A stretch of DNA of 64,000 nt from Obelidium mucronatum (lineage: Eukaryota; Chytridiomycota; Chytridiomycetes; Chytridiales; Chytriomycetaceae): positions 434,001-498,000 of the forward strand of contig JAIVFH010000001.1 in the NCBI GenBank assembly GCA_025765595.1, read 5' to 3'. Both the position numbers and the translations under genes were made by a program. How positions within the stretch are numbered: the stretch's first letter is position 1; every line of letters starts with the position of its first letter. This document shows positions 24,596 through 37,179 of the stretch, one piece after another. The notes under the pieces are model-generated. The model was not told the origin of the DNA. It saw only the letters and a list, made by a program, of their open reading frames with translations, and did no database searches.

Positions 24596-27500
24596 TCATC
24601 CTTGAATCAACTGTTCCACAACATCATTGATATACGCCTTTCTTGATTGCCAAATCCTGTCCAAAATAGGCATTACAGGCTTCCCGGACCTTCTTTTTGG
24701 ACAACTGACTCAAATCAGTTGAGCTAATGATGTATTTAACGTAGTTCACAATGTCATCGTCTGAAGGAAAACCATTCCCAGTCCAAGGTTGAAAATTCCT
24801 TGGTAGACTCTTCTGGAACTCCATCGACATGGATTGCTGGCCCACCACCCCATCGATCTCCATTCATATTATGGACTGAAAGCTGATGTGACATCATGGA
24901 TGGATGTTGGGAAGCCATACTTGCTCGTGGAATAGCACTGACATCCATAGGTTGAGCTGGAGCGTATTGCACACTTCCATACGCAGGGATTCATTCCAAT
25001 TTGGTGCTGTTGAAGCTGGGATCCACTCATGGCATGTCGGTAGAGGATAATGATGTGCTTGTGAGCTAACACGGTTGATTGCAGCCACACTTTCAACTTT
25101 CGACTTGTACATTGAGTCACCTTTGGCTAGCATGGACGATTCATAAGCTTCCCAAGTTACGAGTGGCACAGCACTTGGGTCTAATGGAATCAACTCTTCA
25201 TCATCTGTTCCACTTCCGTGACCGGCTCCAGTGTCTGCTGCCGCTCCTTTACGTGTGTTCCCCCATTTGAAGTCATCAAAGTGCCAGTAAGCATCTGTGC
25301 AGTCGCAAAATAATTAGAATCGTATCAAATAAGACAGTGTCACGAAACACTACTTACATAACGGGAGGTAGAAACTGAAACACGGCATGGCAAGAATACT
25401 TATCACCATCCATCCGATATGCTGATACTGACCCTTAAACAGAAATATAATAGCTTGCAGTCCGTAGGCACTCGCCATCATAACCAAACTGATCACGGGC
25501 GCTTGCTGTGATTGGACACTCGCGTAAATCAAGTACACCAAGTAGGCCGTACTCGCTGGCATAATCAAGGTTGCAAACAAGTCCAAAAATACGACTAAAC
25601 GTAATGAGAAACACAAGCATCCACATAATGTTGGAAGAAAGATAAGCTCGAAGAGGTTGTGGATAGTAGAGTTGATCCAACGACGGCGCTGCCCGAGCAG
25701 CATATTAAAAGTATCTGGCACGATAGTGTAACAAAGGGCATCTGGTGTGAACTTGTTTCGGTATTCGGGGAAATGCTTTAGCATCAAAGTGGTCAGGAAT
25801 CGATCTTCACCAAGAGAGAGCAGGTTTTGTTTGTGCAGTGTATCCACTTTGATGTCTTTATATTCGTTCAGGATTTGGTTTGAAATCAAAAGCGGTACTT
25901 TTTTAGGGGTTCTTAGTCGGTACTGAGTTTTTTGTTGTGACATTAAGTTGATGGTATTCCTGCTCTCAAATCAACACTAACCATGCAGAAACATCCTGGA
26001 AGACAAGTTACAGAACCAAACAACGATTCAAACGCTTTCGCCATATGGTGAGAAATATAGTACTCGTATACCTAAGTTGCAGAAGGAAAAGGTTACAAAA
26101 CGTCAACAAGAAAAAGTGCATCAAGCTAACCTGCATCATCGTAACCCAAGACTCGTTCTCATTTTCAATTCGAGTTTCACCACAAATTCCCATAGTATTT
26201 GCGTCATTCACCATGCAAGAAATCAAACGATTCAAGGATCCGGCCTCAACTCTCGTATCTGCATCCACCATCAAACAATACTCATACAAGTACGGATCTA
26301 CTCCAATAATATTTTTGATGTGATGGTGCATTTCAAGCTCCAAAGGAGACATTGGCGTGCCAAAGTGAACTCGATTCAAGAATTTCATCAAAATCATTTG
26401 CGAATCACGTTTTCCGCGGTTTCCTGCTTTTGCTGTTTCTCCTTCTTTCCCGACTTTCATGACAACAATGAAAGGAATGTAACGACCTTGAATACTGTAA
26501 AGACCAGAATAAACTTTTGCCTGACCGTTTTATATCAGTAAGAGTTATAAATTATCGACGTCATCACACCTTATTATGCTCCTTTAATCCACGACCAATA
26601 GCCAAATAAGATTCCGCTTCAGGTTGTTGAACTTTTTTGTCAACCCCTAGAATTTGGAGAACCATGTCAGGTGTTGACAGATCGCTTCCCGCGGATTTAA
26701 CCATTCCATCTGAGACAATGAATAAAAGCTTTCGTGTATCATCGTAGTCAAAAGTAGACAAGGATTCAATGGTTTTCACCAATGAAGATTCTCCTTCATT
26801 GTAGCATGGCACTTGAAGAATTACAAATCTGTCATTTCCTTCTGGGTTCGGCGATGGGGCAAGTTGAAGAGCAGCCAAGAACTTGACAACCATGACAGCT
26901 ACCATGACACCAGTAACAGAGTACAAAATATATGCTGACGCATTACACCCAGCACTACTTGCACGCGTATCAATAAATCCGATCAATAACAGTTGATCAA
27001 AACATTTAACAGCTTTTGCGAGCTGTGTTGCATTTTTGCTAGCATCCGAACCAGGCGGTCCCAGCCATTCCAAATCAAGGACTGTTGGATCGAAGCTGTA
27101 CATTGGGTTTGATTTCGTCAAAATAGAAATATTGTACACTCTTCCGTTGATTGAAGTCCACCAATCATCTACGGTACTATGCTTAGGAAGATCGGTTTTT
27201 GGAAAAGCGAGAACTCCGACTTGAGCGAGGCCTGGATATCTGTTTTTCACCATTTCATTATTGATGGTAATTGTGTCGTGGCAGAATCCAGTATGCTGAG
27301 GAATATCCGGCTCCTTACAAATACTGTGGCTGGTTTCGTTTGAAAATACAGTGTATTCAATGTTTGGCAACTGAGGCGTTGAGGAAGTCGTCGAACCGTC
27401 TCTCTCCTCAATGAATTCATCACGGCCTTCGAGAGAGACCACCGGTGGATTAATTACGGTGAGAAAGTCACATGATGGGGAAAATGGTGCTCCTGTCTCG

Positions 27501-30500
27501 GGGTTGAATCTTGGGAAGTATCTGCTGACGTCATGGCCTCCAATGTCGGCGATTAGCGCCTCACCAGGGTGAGCAAATCTCGTATAGTCAAAAATGTATC
27601 CGTTGTATGAAACGAATATGTTGAGGCCAGAGTATTGGTTGTGCGCGCCTAATTCTTCAACAGTGAAAAAGTTTTGCAGTGGACAGAGCAGTTTCCCAAG
27701 ACCTTGTACAAAAAAAATCATCACTCCACTGAGTAACAAAACAATGAAGCAAAGCGCGCACTTTTCGCGCCAAGCTTGACGCACACTTGCTTGAGGCATT
27801 TTTCCAATGACTTCAATTGCGATATCTGGAATCCACCAAGTAACGAACAAGGTAAAGTAAACCCAGTTTCTTCTACTCGGAGACATTCTTTCCTGGACCA
27901 CTGCTTCTTTCACTCTTCCACAACATTTACGTTGTTTCTTTGCAGCCAGTTTTTCAGCTGCCTCCTCTTCATCCTCCTCTTCCTCCTTTTTATGGAGACT
28001 CTTTTTCGATTTTGACTTCAATTTATCAATATCTGTGAAGTCCCCATCCACTTTAATGTCGAGCTGCTCAGCAGTAGCTCCTGCTTTGGGGGCAACTTCG
28101 TCAATTCCATCAAGCGACCCCATACTCTTTTGAATGAATCCAGGAGTTCTGGCAACGCCCTTGCTATCCGTAACCAAATGAATTTTCCGTCCTTCACTCT
28201 CATCCATTTCGTTTGACATTTTATCAATACGAGACTCAAGATACCTCCAAATTAATTCAGTCAAGAAAACTCTAGAGTTTCCGCACTGAGCCTCGACAGG
28301 TTTCCAATTCTCGGCTTTAATAATTTGCTGGCATTTTTCATAGTCCTCTTGTTCAGATACGGTTATGTCTGCATGAACCTTCCCAAAGCGTTCCATAAAG
28401 TCAACGAATTCAATACCAACGGTATAGTCTACTTTAGAAGCCATTGCGATTTCTTTTACTTTGTATGCTTCCATTTGGTCGAGAACTTTTTTGAAGTCAA
28501 ATCTGTCTGCCAGCATGTGGTCATTGGGATTTACACAAATGATTGTCCATGATCGCATTTCATTGATGGCATCAATGAGTGTATCAATAGAGGCTTTGAG
28601 GCAAGACAGAGCACTTGTTGTTGTTTCTGCACTGACTTTTGGCTTGGTAGGTCCCTTCAGGGAGTTGGTGGATTGTAGAGACATTGCACTAAGAAGCATG
28701 CTTCCAGATTTTTTTCTTGATCCTTCAGAGGATTGTGAAGGGCCTTGTGGAGCTGCTGGTCGGGCACTGACCATTGTTGTTCCATCCTTGGGGTGCATCA
28801 CGGCCTTCACGACTGACTCAGTGAATAAGCCTGAAATAAATGTTTTTGGCTTTTGTTTTCCTGTTGTGGAGCTTAAAGTGATTCCGAATAAGTTGATGAC
28901 ATCGGTGTAACAGTTGTTTCGGTTTTTCCCAACGAATCCATTGACGTTATAGGAAACTGATTTTCCGGTATAATGCTTAATTTTGAAGGTAGACCAACCT
29001 CCGGATCCACTTTCATAAAATTTGGATTTCCCAAAGCCAAAAGTAATTTCAAAACGAGCGAGGACAGCGGAGTCTTTTGCGTTTTCTCCGTTCTTGTAGG
29101 TTTCATGATCGATTATTTCAAACATTCCAGCCTTGGGGTCGTCGTAAAAGTCGATGATGTCAGTGTCGACAGGTAAAGGATGAGAGCATCCGACGGTTTC
29201 AACACCGTCAGCTGCAACGGCAAAGGGGATAAAGTTAATTGCTCTCTTAAGAACAAACGTTTGCAATTTTTCATTTGCGTAGTTGCTCAAGAACTGGTCA
29301 AAGGCATTTGGGTTGGGAGAACGATCCTCAAACCCAGCGATATCCAAGAGACCGATTTGGGATACAAAGCTTCCACCGATTCTGGAGCTGCCCAAATGAG
29401 TATTGATTTGCTCAATAATCCATTTGAAAGTCAAATGATAAATGACGGAAGCAAGGGAGTTTCTTGCTTCTTTCGATTTGTTGACGTCCAAGAATGCGGA
29501 ACAAATGATATCATCTTCAATATATGATGCTGTTGTTATAGCTGCTTCCAGGGCATCGGCACTGACTGAAAATAGTTTTGCAGCGGCTTCCAAAACTGTC
29601 CTATTCTTGACATAGGCCCCATAACCTTTTCCTTGATCCTCCATCGTAAATTCAATATTTCCAAGATGAAGAATACCGGCCAGAGTCAAGAATATTTCAT
29701 TCGTGTTTCGTCTTGAGAACCCAAGAGCCTTTAATGAGGCTTTCAAAGTTTCGATTTTAGGAAGCTCAGGCGAGGAAGACTTATCTCCCTTTAAAAAGTG
29801 ATAGGATTTAATGTCTGGACTATGCAGTAGCCACTTGCTTCTTTCTTCCTTGGTTGAAGTCAACAACATCATGTAGAAAATGTGGAAGTTGTGATCTTCC
29901 TCTGGGCATCTTGAAACACGAGTGTCTTCAAACAAATAGTCCACAATCTTTGAACCAACTATAGTTCCATAGTCGTTGAAACGAAGTTCAGTGTATCGAC
30001 TGTAGCGTGTGGAATTTTTGTTCTGCAATGTTTCGGCATTTCCAAAGCATTCTAGGACCATTTCTGTACTCAGAATATCACAATGTATTTTTGTTTGAGG
30101 GTCCGTTTGTTGACTCAGATGAACGATTTGTTGGAGGATTTGGCGCAAGATTTCAGTCTTTCCTGACCCACTCTCACCACTTAAGATATTACAAAAAGAA
30201 GTTCAGAACTAAATGCTGGAAAGGTCAATTGGAGCTTTTCACTCTCACCATGTAAGAATCACTTGATCTTCAACAGCGCGAACCATATGAAGGTACGCCG
30301 CGCTCGCCAAGTCGAATGGGTGGGGAGCCGGAGGTTTATCCTCCCTACAAATATTCTCCAAATCATAATCCGAGTGGGCTGGCACAAAAGTTCTCTTGTA
30401 TGGATTAACGGCAATCAGGTTTGTGAAGCCAATGCGAGTGTGAAGCTGATCCCTGCTGAACCGATCTTGCAGCAGTACCACAATATCTCTGGTTTCGATA

Positions 30501-30529
30501 TTTCCCTCTTTGGAGAGAATCTCCACCAT
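24596..30529 (-). CDS. Chitin synthase with myosin-motor head (class V-like)
   Basis: Makes chitin at the plasma membrane; the motor head is thought to help deliver or tether it. Exons: 30529-30249, 30179-26570, 26520-26131, 26071-25982, 25922-25358, then 25294 downward. The motor has P-loop [10 protein letters not shown], switch [10 protein letters not shown] and switch [10 protein letters not shown], so the ATPase motifs look intact. A cytochrome b5-like segment ([18 protein letters not shown]) and membrane helices follow. Synthase motifs are [21 protein letters not shown] and QRRRWINST. The tail ends with a DEK-C-like helix pair ([21 protein letters not shown]). Between about 25060 and 24620 the tail needs three or four +1 corrections; without them it stops early. 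The first exon start is uncertain. Confidence 0.9.
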
Positions 30530-30635
30530 GTTATCCGGGCTGCGGCATCGAGGTCTGTTGACGCGTTGTGGAAGGACAGGAAACAAAAATTGTGCCGATC
30601 TCTCCCCACTTGCCAGTTGACAATTCAGGAGAGAT
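30530..30635. promoter_or_regulatory. Compact divergent promoter region
   Basis: About 106 bp separate the inferred starts of the chitin synthase (minus) and biotin-protein ligase (plus). No element is identifiable by eye. Confidence 0.3.
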
Positions 30636-32702
30636 ATGAACGTGCTGGTTTACAACGGGCCCGGAACAGCGCTGCACAGCACAGAACGCACCCTGGCAGT
30701 GCTCAAAGCAATGCTGAAGGGCCGCTGTGATGTGCTTGCCGTTGGCGCCGAAGTGCTTCTGCACGAAGACAAGGCGTGGCAGGCGTCTACCGCATTGCTT
30801 GTTATTCCGGGCGGAAGAGACTTGCCGTATGTCGAGGTGGGGGAATTCTCTCGAAGGAAGGTGTCTAACTAGTGTTTAGAGTCTCGGAAACAACGGAACA
30901 AATGCAATCCGAGAGTGGGTCAAGGGAGGCGGAAGGTATCTCGGTATTTGCGCAGGTGGATATTTTGGAAGCAGGCGAGTTGAATTTGAGGTTGGAAGTG
31001 TGCTGGAAGTCGTTGGTGACCGCAAGCTTGCGTTGGTTGATGTTATTGCCAGAGGAAGTGCAACTCCTGGGTTTGTCTACAATTCTGAGGATGGTGCGAG
31101 AAGTGTTGGAATTCGGTTGAACTCGAAGCTGCTTGGACTGAGTGATCCCGACAGAGAGTTGGGAGATTCCTCTGGTTATCAATTTAACGCCTATTGCAAT
31201 GGTGCTCCCTACTTTCACGTCGTGGATCCATCAAACGTAGAAGTGCTCGCCACTTATCATTCTAATGAAGTTGAAAATTGCGCCAACGGAAAGCCAGCGA
31301 TTGTTCAGAGCAAGTTTGGGAAGGGTCATGTTGTCTTGACAGGGCCGCACCTTGAACACAACCAGGAGTCAGCTCCCTCACTAAACAATCTTGCTGATTG
31401 GGATAAACATCAAAGACGACTTTTGGAATGCATTCTATTGCGGATGGGACTTAGCTTGGATCCTCCAGTCAGTTTCTACCTGAACGAAACGGAAAAGTCC
31501 CAGCCGTTGAGGCTTTCGGCAATGCCAGACGTATCAAACAACTCCTGGATCAATACTTTTATTAAAGAGCATGGTCAAACGGCATCAGAGACTGGTTTGG
31601 TGGCAGTGAACGACACCATAAATTCCTTCACCCTTGTTGCTTGCAAGGAGTCTATTAATTGGGAATTTGATGTTTCTAAAACTGGGGAATTGTGTATTCC
31701 AATTTTGTACAATCCAAACTCTGTCCTCGCTGAGGCAGGCCCCATTGATAAGTTCAATGTGCCTATGTACTACTGATTTTCTGAAAGTCGATCGCTCACA
31801 ACTTAATTTGACGTATTCAACCCACAAATTCGGAACGCGGATGTTGTATGCAATCTCTACATCATCTACTCAAACAATTCTTGAGAAGAACTACAAGCTC
31901 TCGACCCATCTTCCTTCAGGACTTGTATGCTTGGCAACGAATCAGTATAGTGGTCGAGGTCGTGGATCTAATTCTTGGGTCAGTCAAGACGGCTGCTTGC
32001 AGTTTTCAATGACTATGCATCATCGTGAAGGACGATCGGCGGTATTTCTGCAGTACCTCTTTGGTCTTGCTGTGGCGGAAGGAATATGCGGAATTGAAGG
32101 ATATTCTGAGATTCCAGTTCGACTCAAATGGCCGAATGACATTTATTGCTATTCCAAAGACGAATCAGGAGCGAAAGCTTTGAAAAAGATTGGAGGAATT
32201 CTTGTTAACTCCAGTTACATGAACGGTGTGTTTAATGTAGTTATCGGTGCGTTTTTTCTTTGGTTTCGTTTCCCATGTATATTGTTTGCGCCACTCAACA
32301 TCTGTTAAGGCTTGTGGGCTCAATGTTGCGAATTCACTTCCAACGTTATCCATCAACGATCTGATTGCCCAACATAACCAAGAAACTGGGAAAAAACTTG
32401 CCCCGCTCAGCTTGGAACGGGTTCTCTCACGTATCTTGGCTACTTTCGAACAAATGTATCAGACGTTTTCTCAATCGTCAACATTTGCATTTGAACCCTT
32501 TTTGGAACAGTACTATAGCCGCTGGCTTCACAGTGACCAGTATGTGTATCTCAAAGAACGGAAGCTCAGCGCTAGGATATGCGGCATTGATTCGAGCGGC
32601 TTGTTGAAAGCCGAAGGAGTGGATGACAGGGAGATTTACTTGCTTCAACCGGATGGAAACAGTTTTGATATGATGAAGGGGCTGATTTCGCGGAAGCAAT
32701 AA
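30636..32702 (+). CDS. BPL1: Biotin--protein ligase
   Basis: Attaches biotin to carboxylases. Exon 1 (30636-30836) starts MNVLVYNGPGT, exactly as in yeast Bpl1. Exon 2 from 30880 carries the glutamine-amidotransferase-like domain (ICAGGYFG). The ligase core follows, with NQYSGRGRGSNSWVS (biotinyl-AMP loop), LKWPNDIY and CGLNVAN. At 31774 the frame breaks: NVPMYY is followed by TGA, and skipping one base continues DFLKVDRSQ. A second +1 is needed at the splice junction near 32310, where VIG should run into CGLNVAN. Everything else is well conserved, so the gene is probably real and the breaks are errors, decay or recoding. Confidence 0.88.
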
Positions 32703-32823
32703 CCCAATTTCTCAACGCGTTTTGATCTGTTTCGATCTGTTTTGATTGGTGGATTAAAAGAAAGAAACGCGTTCCAACAAAGGGGTTTTTAAATTTTCTC
32801 TTGAGCCTTTGACTTGATAGCAA

Positions 32824-35800
32824 ATGGCAGCCACAGAACCACCCAGTATATCAATCGCCCCTTCAGAGGGCGACGAAACAGAGATAAACATGGAGCCTAA
32901 GCCGCTTGAGCGAACAAAGTCGTCCAATGGGCAACAGACTCCCAACGTGAAGAAGTTCCTCGAGGAACACGTACTCTTCAAAGGACTCGATGACAAGTTC
33001 CTTACAACCTTAAGCAACGCGCTGCAAAGTCGTATATACAACCCGGGAGAGTTTGTGGTGCGCAAGGGCGAAATCGGACGGGCGATGTTCTTTGTTCTCA
33101 GAGGAGAGGTCGAAGTAATTTCGGAGGATGGTTCGCGAAACAGTTTATCTGTCCAACCATTTCTGATTCTTCTTATTTTTTTTGGCTTTCTTTCAGGTGA
33201 AACCGATTTTGAACGTGATGAAGGAGCAGTCGTTCTTTGGTGAAATTGGAGTTTTGTTCTCTGTCCCAAGGTACCTGCCTCCACGAGTTTTCGCGGTGAT
33301 GGTATACTCAACCAGCGATACTTATTAGAACTGCTTCTTGCCGAGCATATGGACGTTGTATGATTTTGGCCTTGACTAAAGAGAGATTACAACGCGTCCT
33401 GCAATTATACCCAAAAGTGGCCGAAGCCATTTCAATTCTAGCCGAAGAACGATATGCCTCACACATGAAACAAAAACAAGCAGCCATGAAGGTTGATTTT
33501 GAAGATGAAATCAATGTTACCGTAACCAGCGAGGATCTCAAGAAGGTAGATCTTTAATTTGAAGAGTGTCGTCATCTCAAAAAAAAATCGTTTCTCTTTT
33601 CCAGATTCCCCTATTTAGAGACTGTGAAACCAAATTCTTACATTCGCTTGCTCTAAAGCTGAATCCAGTCCAATATCGTCAAGGCGAACCGATTGTCGTC
33701 AAAGGTGAAATCGCAAACGAAATGTATTTTGTGGTACAAGGGACCGCCGAAGTGTTCAGCGAAGAAAATGGAGCTGTTTTCGCCGAGTTCCACCCAGGAA
33801 CATTTTTTGGAGAAGTTGGTATATTTCTCGAAACGAAACGTATCGCTTCAGTTCGAGCGCAAAGCAGCGTTATTACAGTGTTCAAACTTTCCAAAGTGGA
33901 TTTGGACGAAGTCTTGAAGGAATATCCAGAAATCGCGTTGAAAATCAAAACAGAGGCAAAACAAAGATTCGAGCTCAATCAAATCAGAGAAAAGTCAAAA
34001 CTGAACAACACACAAGAGGCTGTCACTGAAGTTGATGTTCTTCGTGAAACCTTGAAGCAGGTAAAAAAAAAGGCATTTGGTGATTCTGATTTTTATTCTT
34101 AACCTTTTTGCTTCAAAGATTCCACTATTCAAGGGTGGCTCCTGTCGCCTTTTTCCACGAGCTCGCCATGGCGTTGAAACTCCGAGTTTTCCAACCAAAC
34201 GAACTTATAATTATTGCAGATGAGCCTGGAAGCAGTATGTTCTTTGTCGCTGATGGAACCTGCAGATGTTGTTAGCAAGGATGGAAGAACTGTGTTCGGC
34301 GAATTTCGACCATCCTCATTCTTTGGCGAAGTTGCGCTGTTTTACATCATCAATCGAACAGCGACAATTCGTGCCCGAACAGTATGTCACGACGCTCGAG
34401 CTGCACAAAGACTCTCTCCGTGCGAATTTTGGCACAACATGAAGCTCTTGCCAGAACAATGTTGGCAAAGGCGGAAGAGAATTACAAGTTGGCAATTGAA
34501 CGACAAAAAGCCGTCAAGCGACTTCAAGAGAGTGGCGAAACCCATAAATTTACTATTGAGGACACTATTGATCGTTTAAGCAAGGTGAGAAGTTAAAGAT
34601 TGATGAATTGTTGGGCTAAACGATTTCCCTGCTCAGGTACCAACATTCAAGAAAACAAATCCGAACTTCATCAGAACTATGGCGCAATATACATCAGTCC
34701 ATCGCTATAAAAAAGGTGAAATGATTTGCAAGAAGGGCGATATGGCAAACGAGATGTACTTCATTGTGTCAGGAATGGTTGAAATTGTGTCTGATGATGG
34801 AACAAAAGTTTTTGATGTGGTTCAAGATGGAGGATTTTTTGGAGAAGTTGGATTGCTTCGAGGAATTGCGAGAACAGCGTCTGTGAGAATAGCCACCGAA
34901 ATTTGTGACATGATCCAATTGAACAAGACGGCTTTGGAGACTGTACTCAATGAGTTTCCTGATAGTTTCCAATCTATCGCAATTGAAGCCGATAAGCGTC
35001 TGCAACAAGTACAAACAAGAAAAATGGCTGCTGAAAATGCACTTCATCAGATTGACAATGGTTCCACCAAAACACCAGACATTTTGCGGAAATTCATGCA
35101 GCCATTTTCCAAGAAGACGAAAGGCGATAAACCGGATGATCCTGCAGACAAGAAGATAATTTAAATTTGATTTTCAGGAGTGAAAAGTCAAAAGGAAAAG
35201 CGGAAGTTAGGGCTTCTGCTGCATCCACAAGTTCCGTCGACAGCAGCTTTGATGGACCCAAAAAAACATCAGTTGTGGAAAAGGTGCGCATGCCTGAAAA
35301 AATTCGACATATAGATAAACGTTTTCTCACCCATATTTTATAGCAAAACAAATTCGGCAAGATGCTCAACAAAGTATTTGGCAAAAAGGAAGAAAAGGAC
35401 AGTTACTTCCAGCAAGGTTTCTCCAAGCGTTGCAACAGGCAGCCAAGCGTCACGAGCATCCAAAGATTTTGATAGAGTACTTAAAAAGGCCAATCATATT
35501 TATGATGTGCCAGCTGGCATTATTGCGACGGCTTTGCAATACCTTAATCCGAAAGAGAGAGCCAAGCTTCGTCAACTCAGTCACAAGTTTAATGCTATTG
35601 TGAGTGACTCGAGATGCTGGGCCGTTCTCGACGGACACGCTATCTTTACAACGTTGGACCCTGACATTTTTACATCTCTTTGCGAGCGCGCCGCCGATCA
35701 GCTAACAACCTATCAATTTAAAAAGTTGTTGGCAAATACTGGATGATGAATTGGGCATCATGACAAACTCATGTCCAAACATTCAACACCTGTCTTTATC

Positions 35801-36739
35801 CAATTGCTGGAAAATTACGGATCCGTGGAATTTCATACTTGGCGTATGGATTAACCAAGTTAAGAAGTCTAGATGTTAGCTATTGTGGTCAATTAAAGGG
35901 ATTTGGGTTTGTGGATCATCGGTGGTCAAACTTGCGATCGTTGAATATGACGCATTGTAAACAAATTGGAGATGAGCAGTTAGAAAAGATTTTGGCGCAA
36001 GCAGTCGGATATTGAAACTATTAAGATGCGTAGATGCATTCGTCTGACCGACTTTGGAGTATTCTTGGTGATTCGTCATTGCAGGTAACGAAAAAAAAAC
36101 CTTATCTTCCTGATCTTTTGCTTAAGCATTTTTATATTTCAGGAGAATCACAAGTATTGACCTTTCTGATTGCGACCACGTGTCAGATAAGTGTCTCAAG
36201 TGGATAGCATCCTCTCCATCCAAGCTCTGTGATCTCCGACTGTCATTCTGCACACGCATCACAAACGCGGGACTGTACGACCTTTCTCTCGGGAACCACA
36301 CGTTTGAATACCTTGATCTGAGCCATTGTCAGCAAATCACAGATGCTGCCATTGTCTTCTTCTCCGAAACGATTAAACACTTGAGATACCTTGGTCCTTC
36401 GTAGATGCAGGAAGATTACAGATGGAATCGCGAGTTACTTAGGCCAAGAACGCAATAAGATTGAGACATGTTGATTTTACGGGTTGTCCACAAGTGACAG
36501 TGACGGCAAAGAAGGTTCTACAGCATGGATTACCTGGTATTACGGTCTTGATCGATATTCCTCGGGATCAACGAGGTGTGAAAAGCCCCGAAGAAGCAGG
36601 AAAACCGAGAGCAGTGGAAATGGCGATAACCCAAGTTTATACCAGTGGTCCTAAAGACATGGGCAAAAACTCTCAAAAGAAGAAGGACAAGAAGAAAGAA
36701 GACAAAAAAGGTCGTAAAAAGTCAACTGCTTCAGACTGA
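32824..36739 (+). CDS. Four cyclic-nucleotide-binding domains, F-box and leucine-rich repeats (frame broken)
   Basis: Starts MAATEPPSIS. Four CNB domains follow: VLFKGLDDKFL to SFFGEIGVLF; IPLFRDCETKFL to TFFGEVGIF; IPLFKGG to SFFGEVALF; and a fourth ending GFFGEVGLLRG. A basic linker leads to an F-box (IIATALQYLNPKERAKLRQL) and at least nine LRRs of the cysteine-containing type (LDVSYC, LNMTHC, IDLSDC, LDLSHC). Comparable CNB-F-box-LRR proteins exist in fungi; a cAMP-sensitive SCF adaptor is the inferred role. About ten single-base +1 breaks occur, in CNB3 and the LRRs (34143, 34261, about 34385, about 34425, 35744, 35826, 36013, about 36400, about 36470). The join of CNB part and F-box near 35160 is unresolved; there might be two genes. 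Confidence 0.7.
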
Positions 36740-37179
36740 AAATTTTCGTGGTGTATAAAAGCCTGGGAAAAACCAGTGTTTGTCCTCAAGTTTGCTTGTT
36801 TCTATGTTCCTCTAATTAATATTACTCTTTTTTGATCAAAATTATTGTCTGATGTTACAGTACATTTCTCTTCGAGTATTTAGAATAAATACATGAAGCT
36901 GATAATTAAGATGTCTTTGAGAATCTGTGGGAAGTCAAAATTTGAGAAATATGTAAGGCGTGTAGGAATGCATACTTTGGGTTTGCGAAATCCTGTTTTG
37001 GTATCCCTCTTTCAATACAGGTGAGACACCTCCAAAATAAAACAAGTCACGCTCGTTAACGATCGACCATCTAAACTGCAAGGTGCTTTCTATACAAACT
37101 GTTGTCCGTCCGAGAAATTGCGTCAGAATCAAGCAACATACACTTGAGGTTTGTTTAAGAGGAAGGCTTTATTTCTCCG
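36740..37179. other. Intergenic between convergent genes
   Basis: AT-rich, with no convincing frame or RNA structure. It holds the 3' flanks of the CNB/F-box/LRR gene and of HRD1. Confidence 0.5.

Noticed and set aside
24620..24645. TGA skip at the end of the chitin synthase as another TGN case
   Set aside because: Reading KKAYIND by dropping a G fits the family better than KKGVYQ-D by skipping the T at TGA, so this site was counted against the TGN rule.
33272..33330. Frame break in the first CNB domain after LFSVPR
   Set aside because: Using the acceptor ending TTATTAG gives VPR-TASCRAYGRC in frame, so this is a normal intron with a different acceptor.
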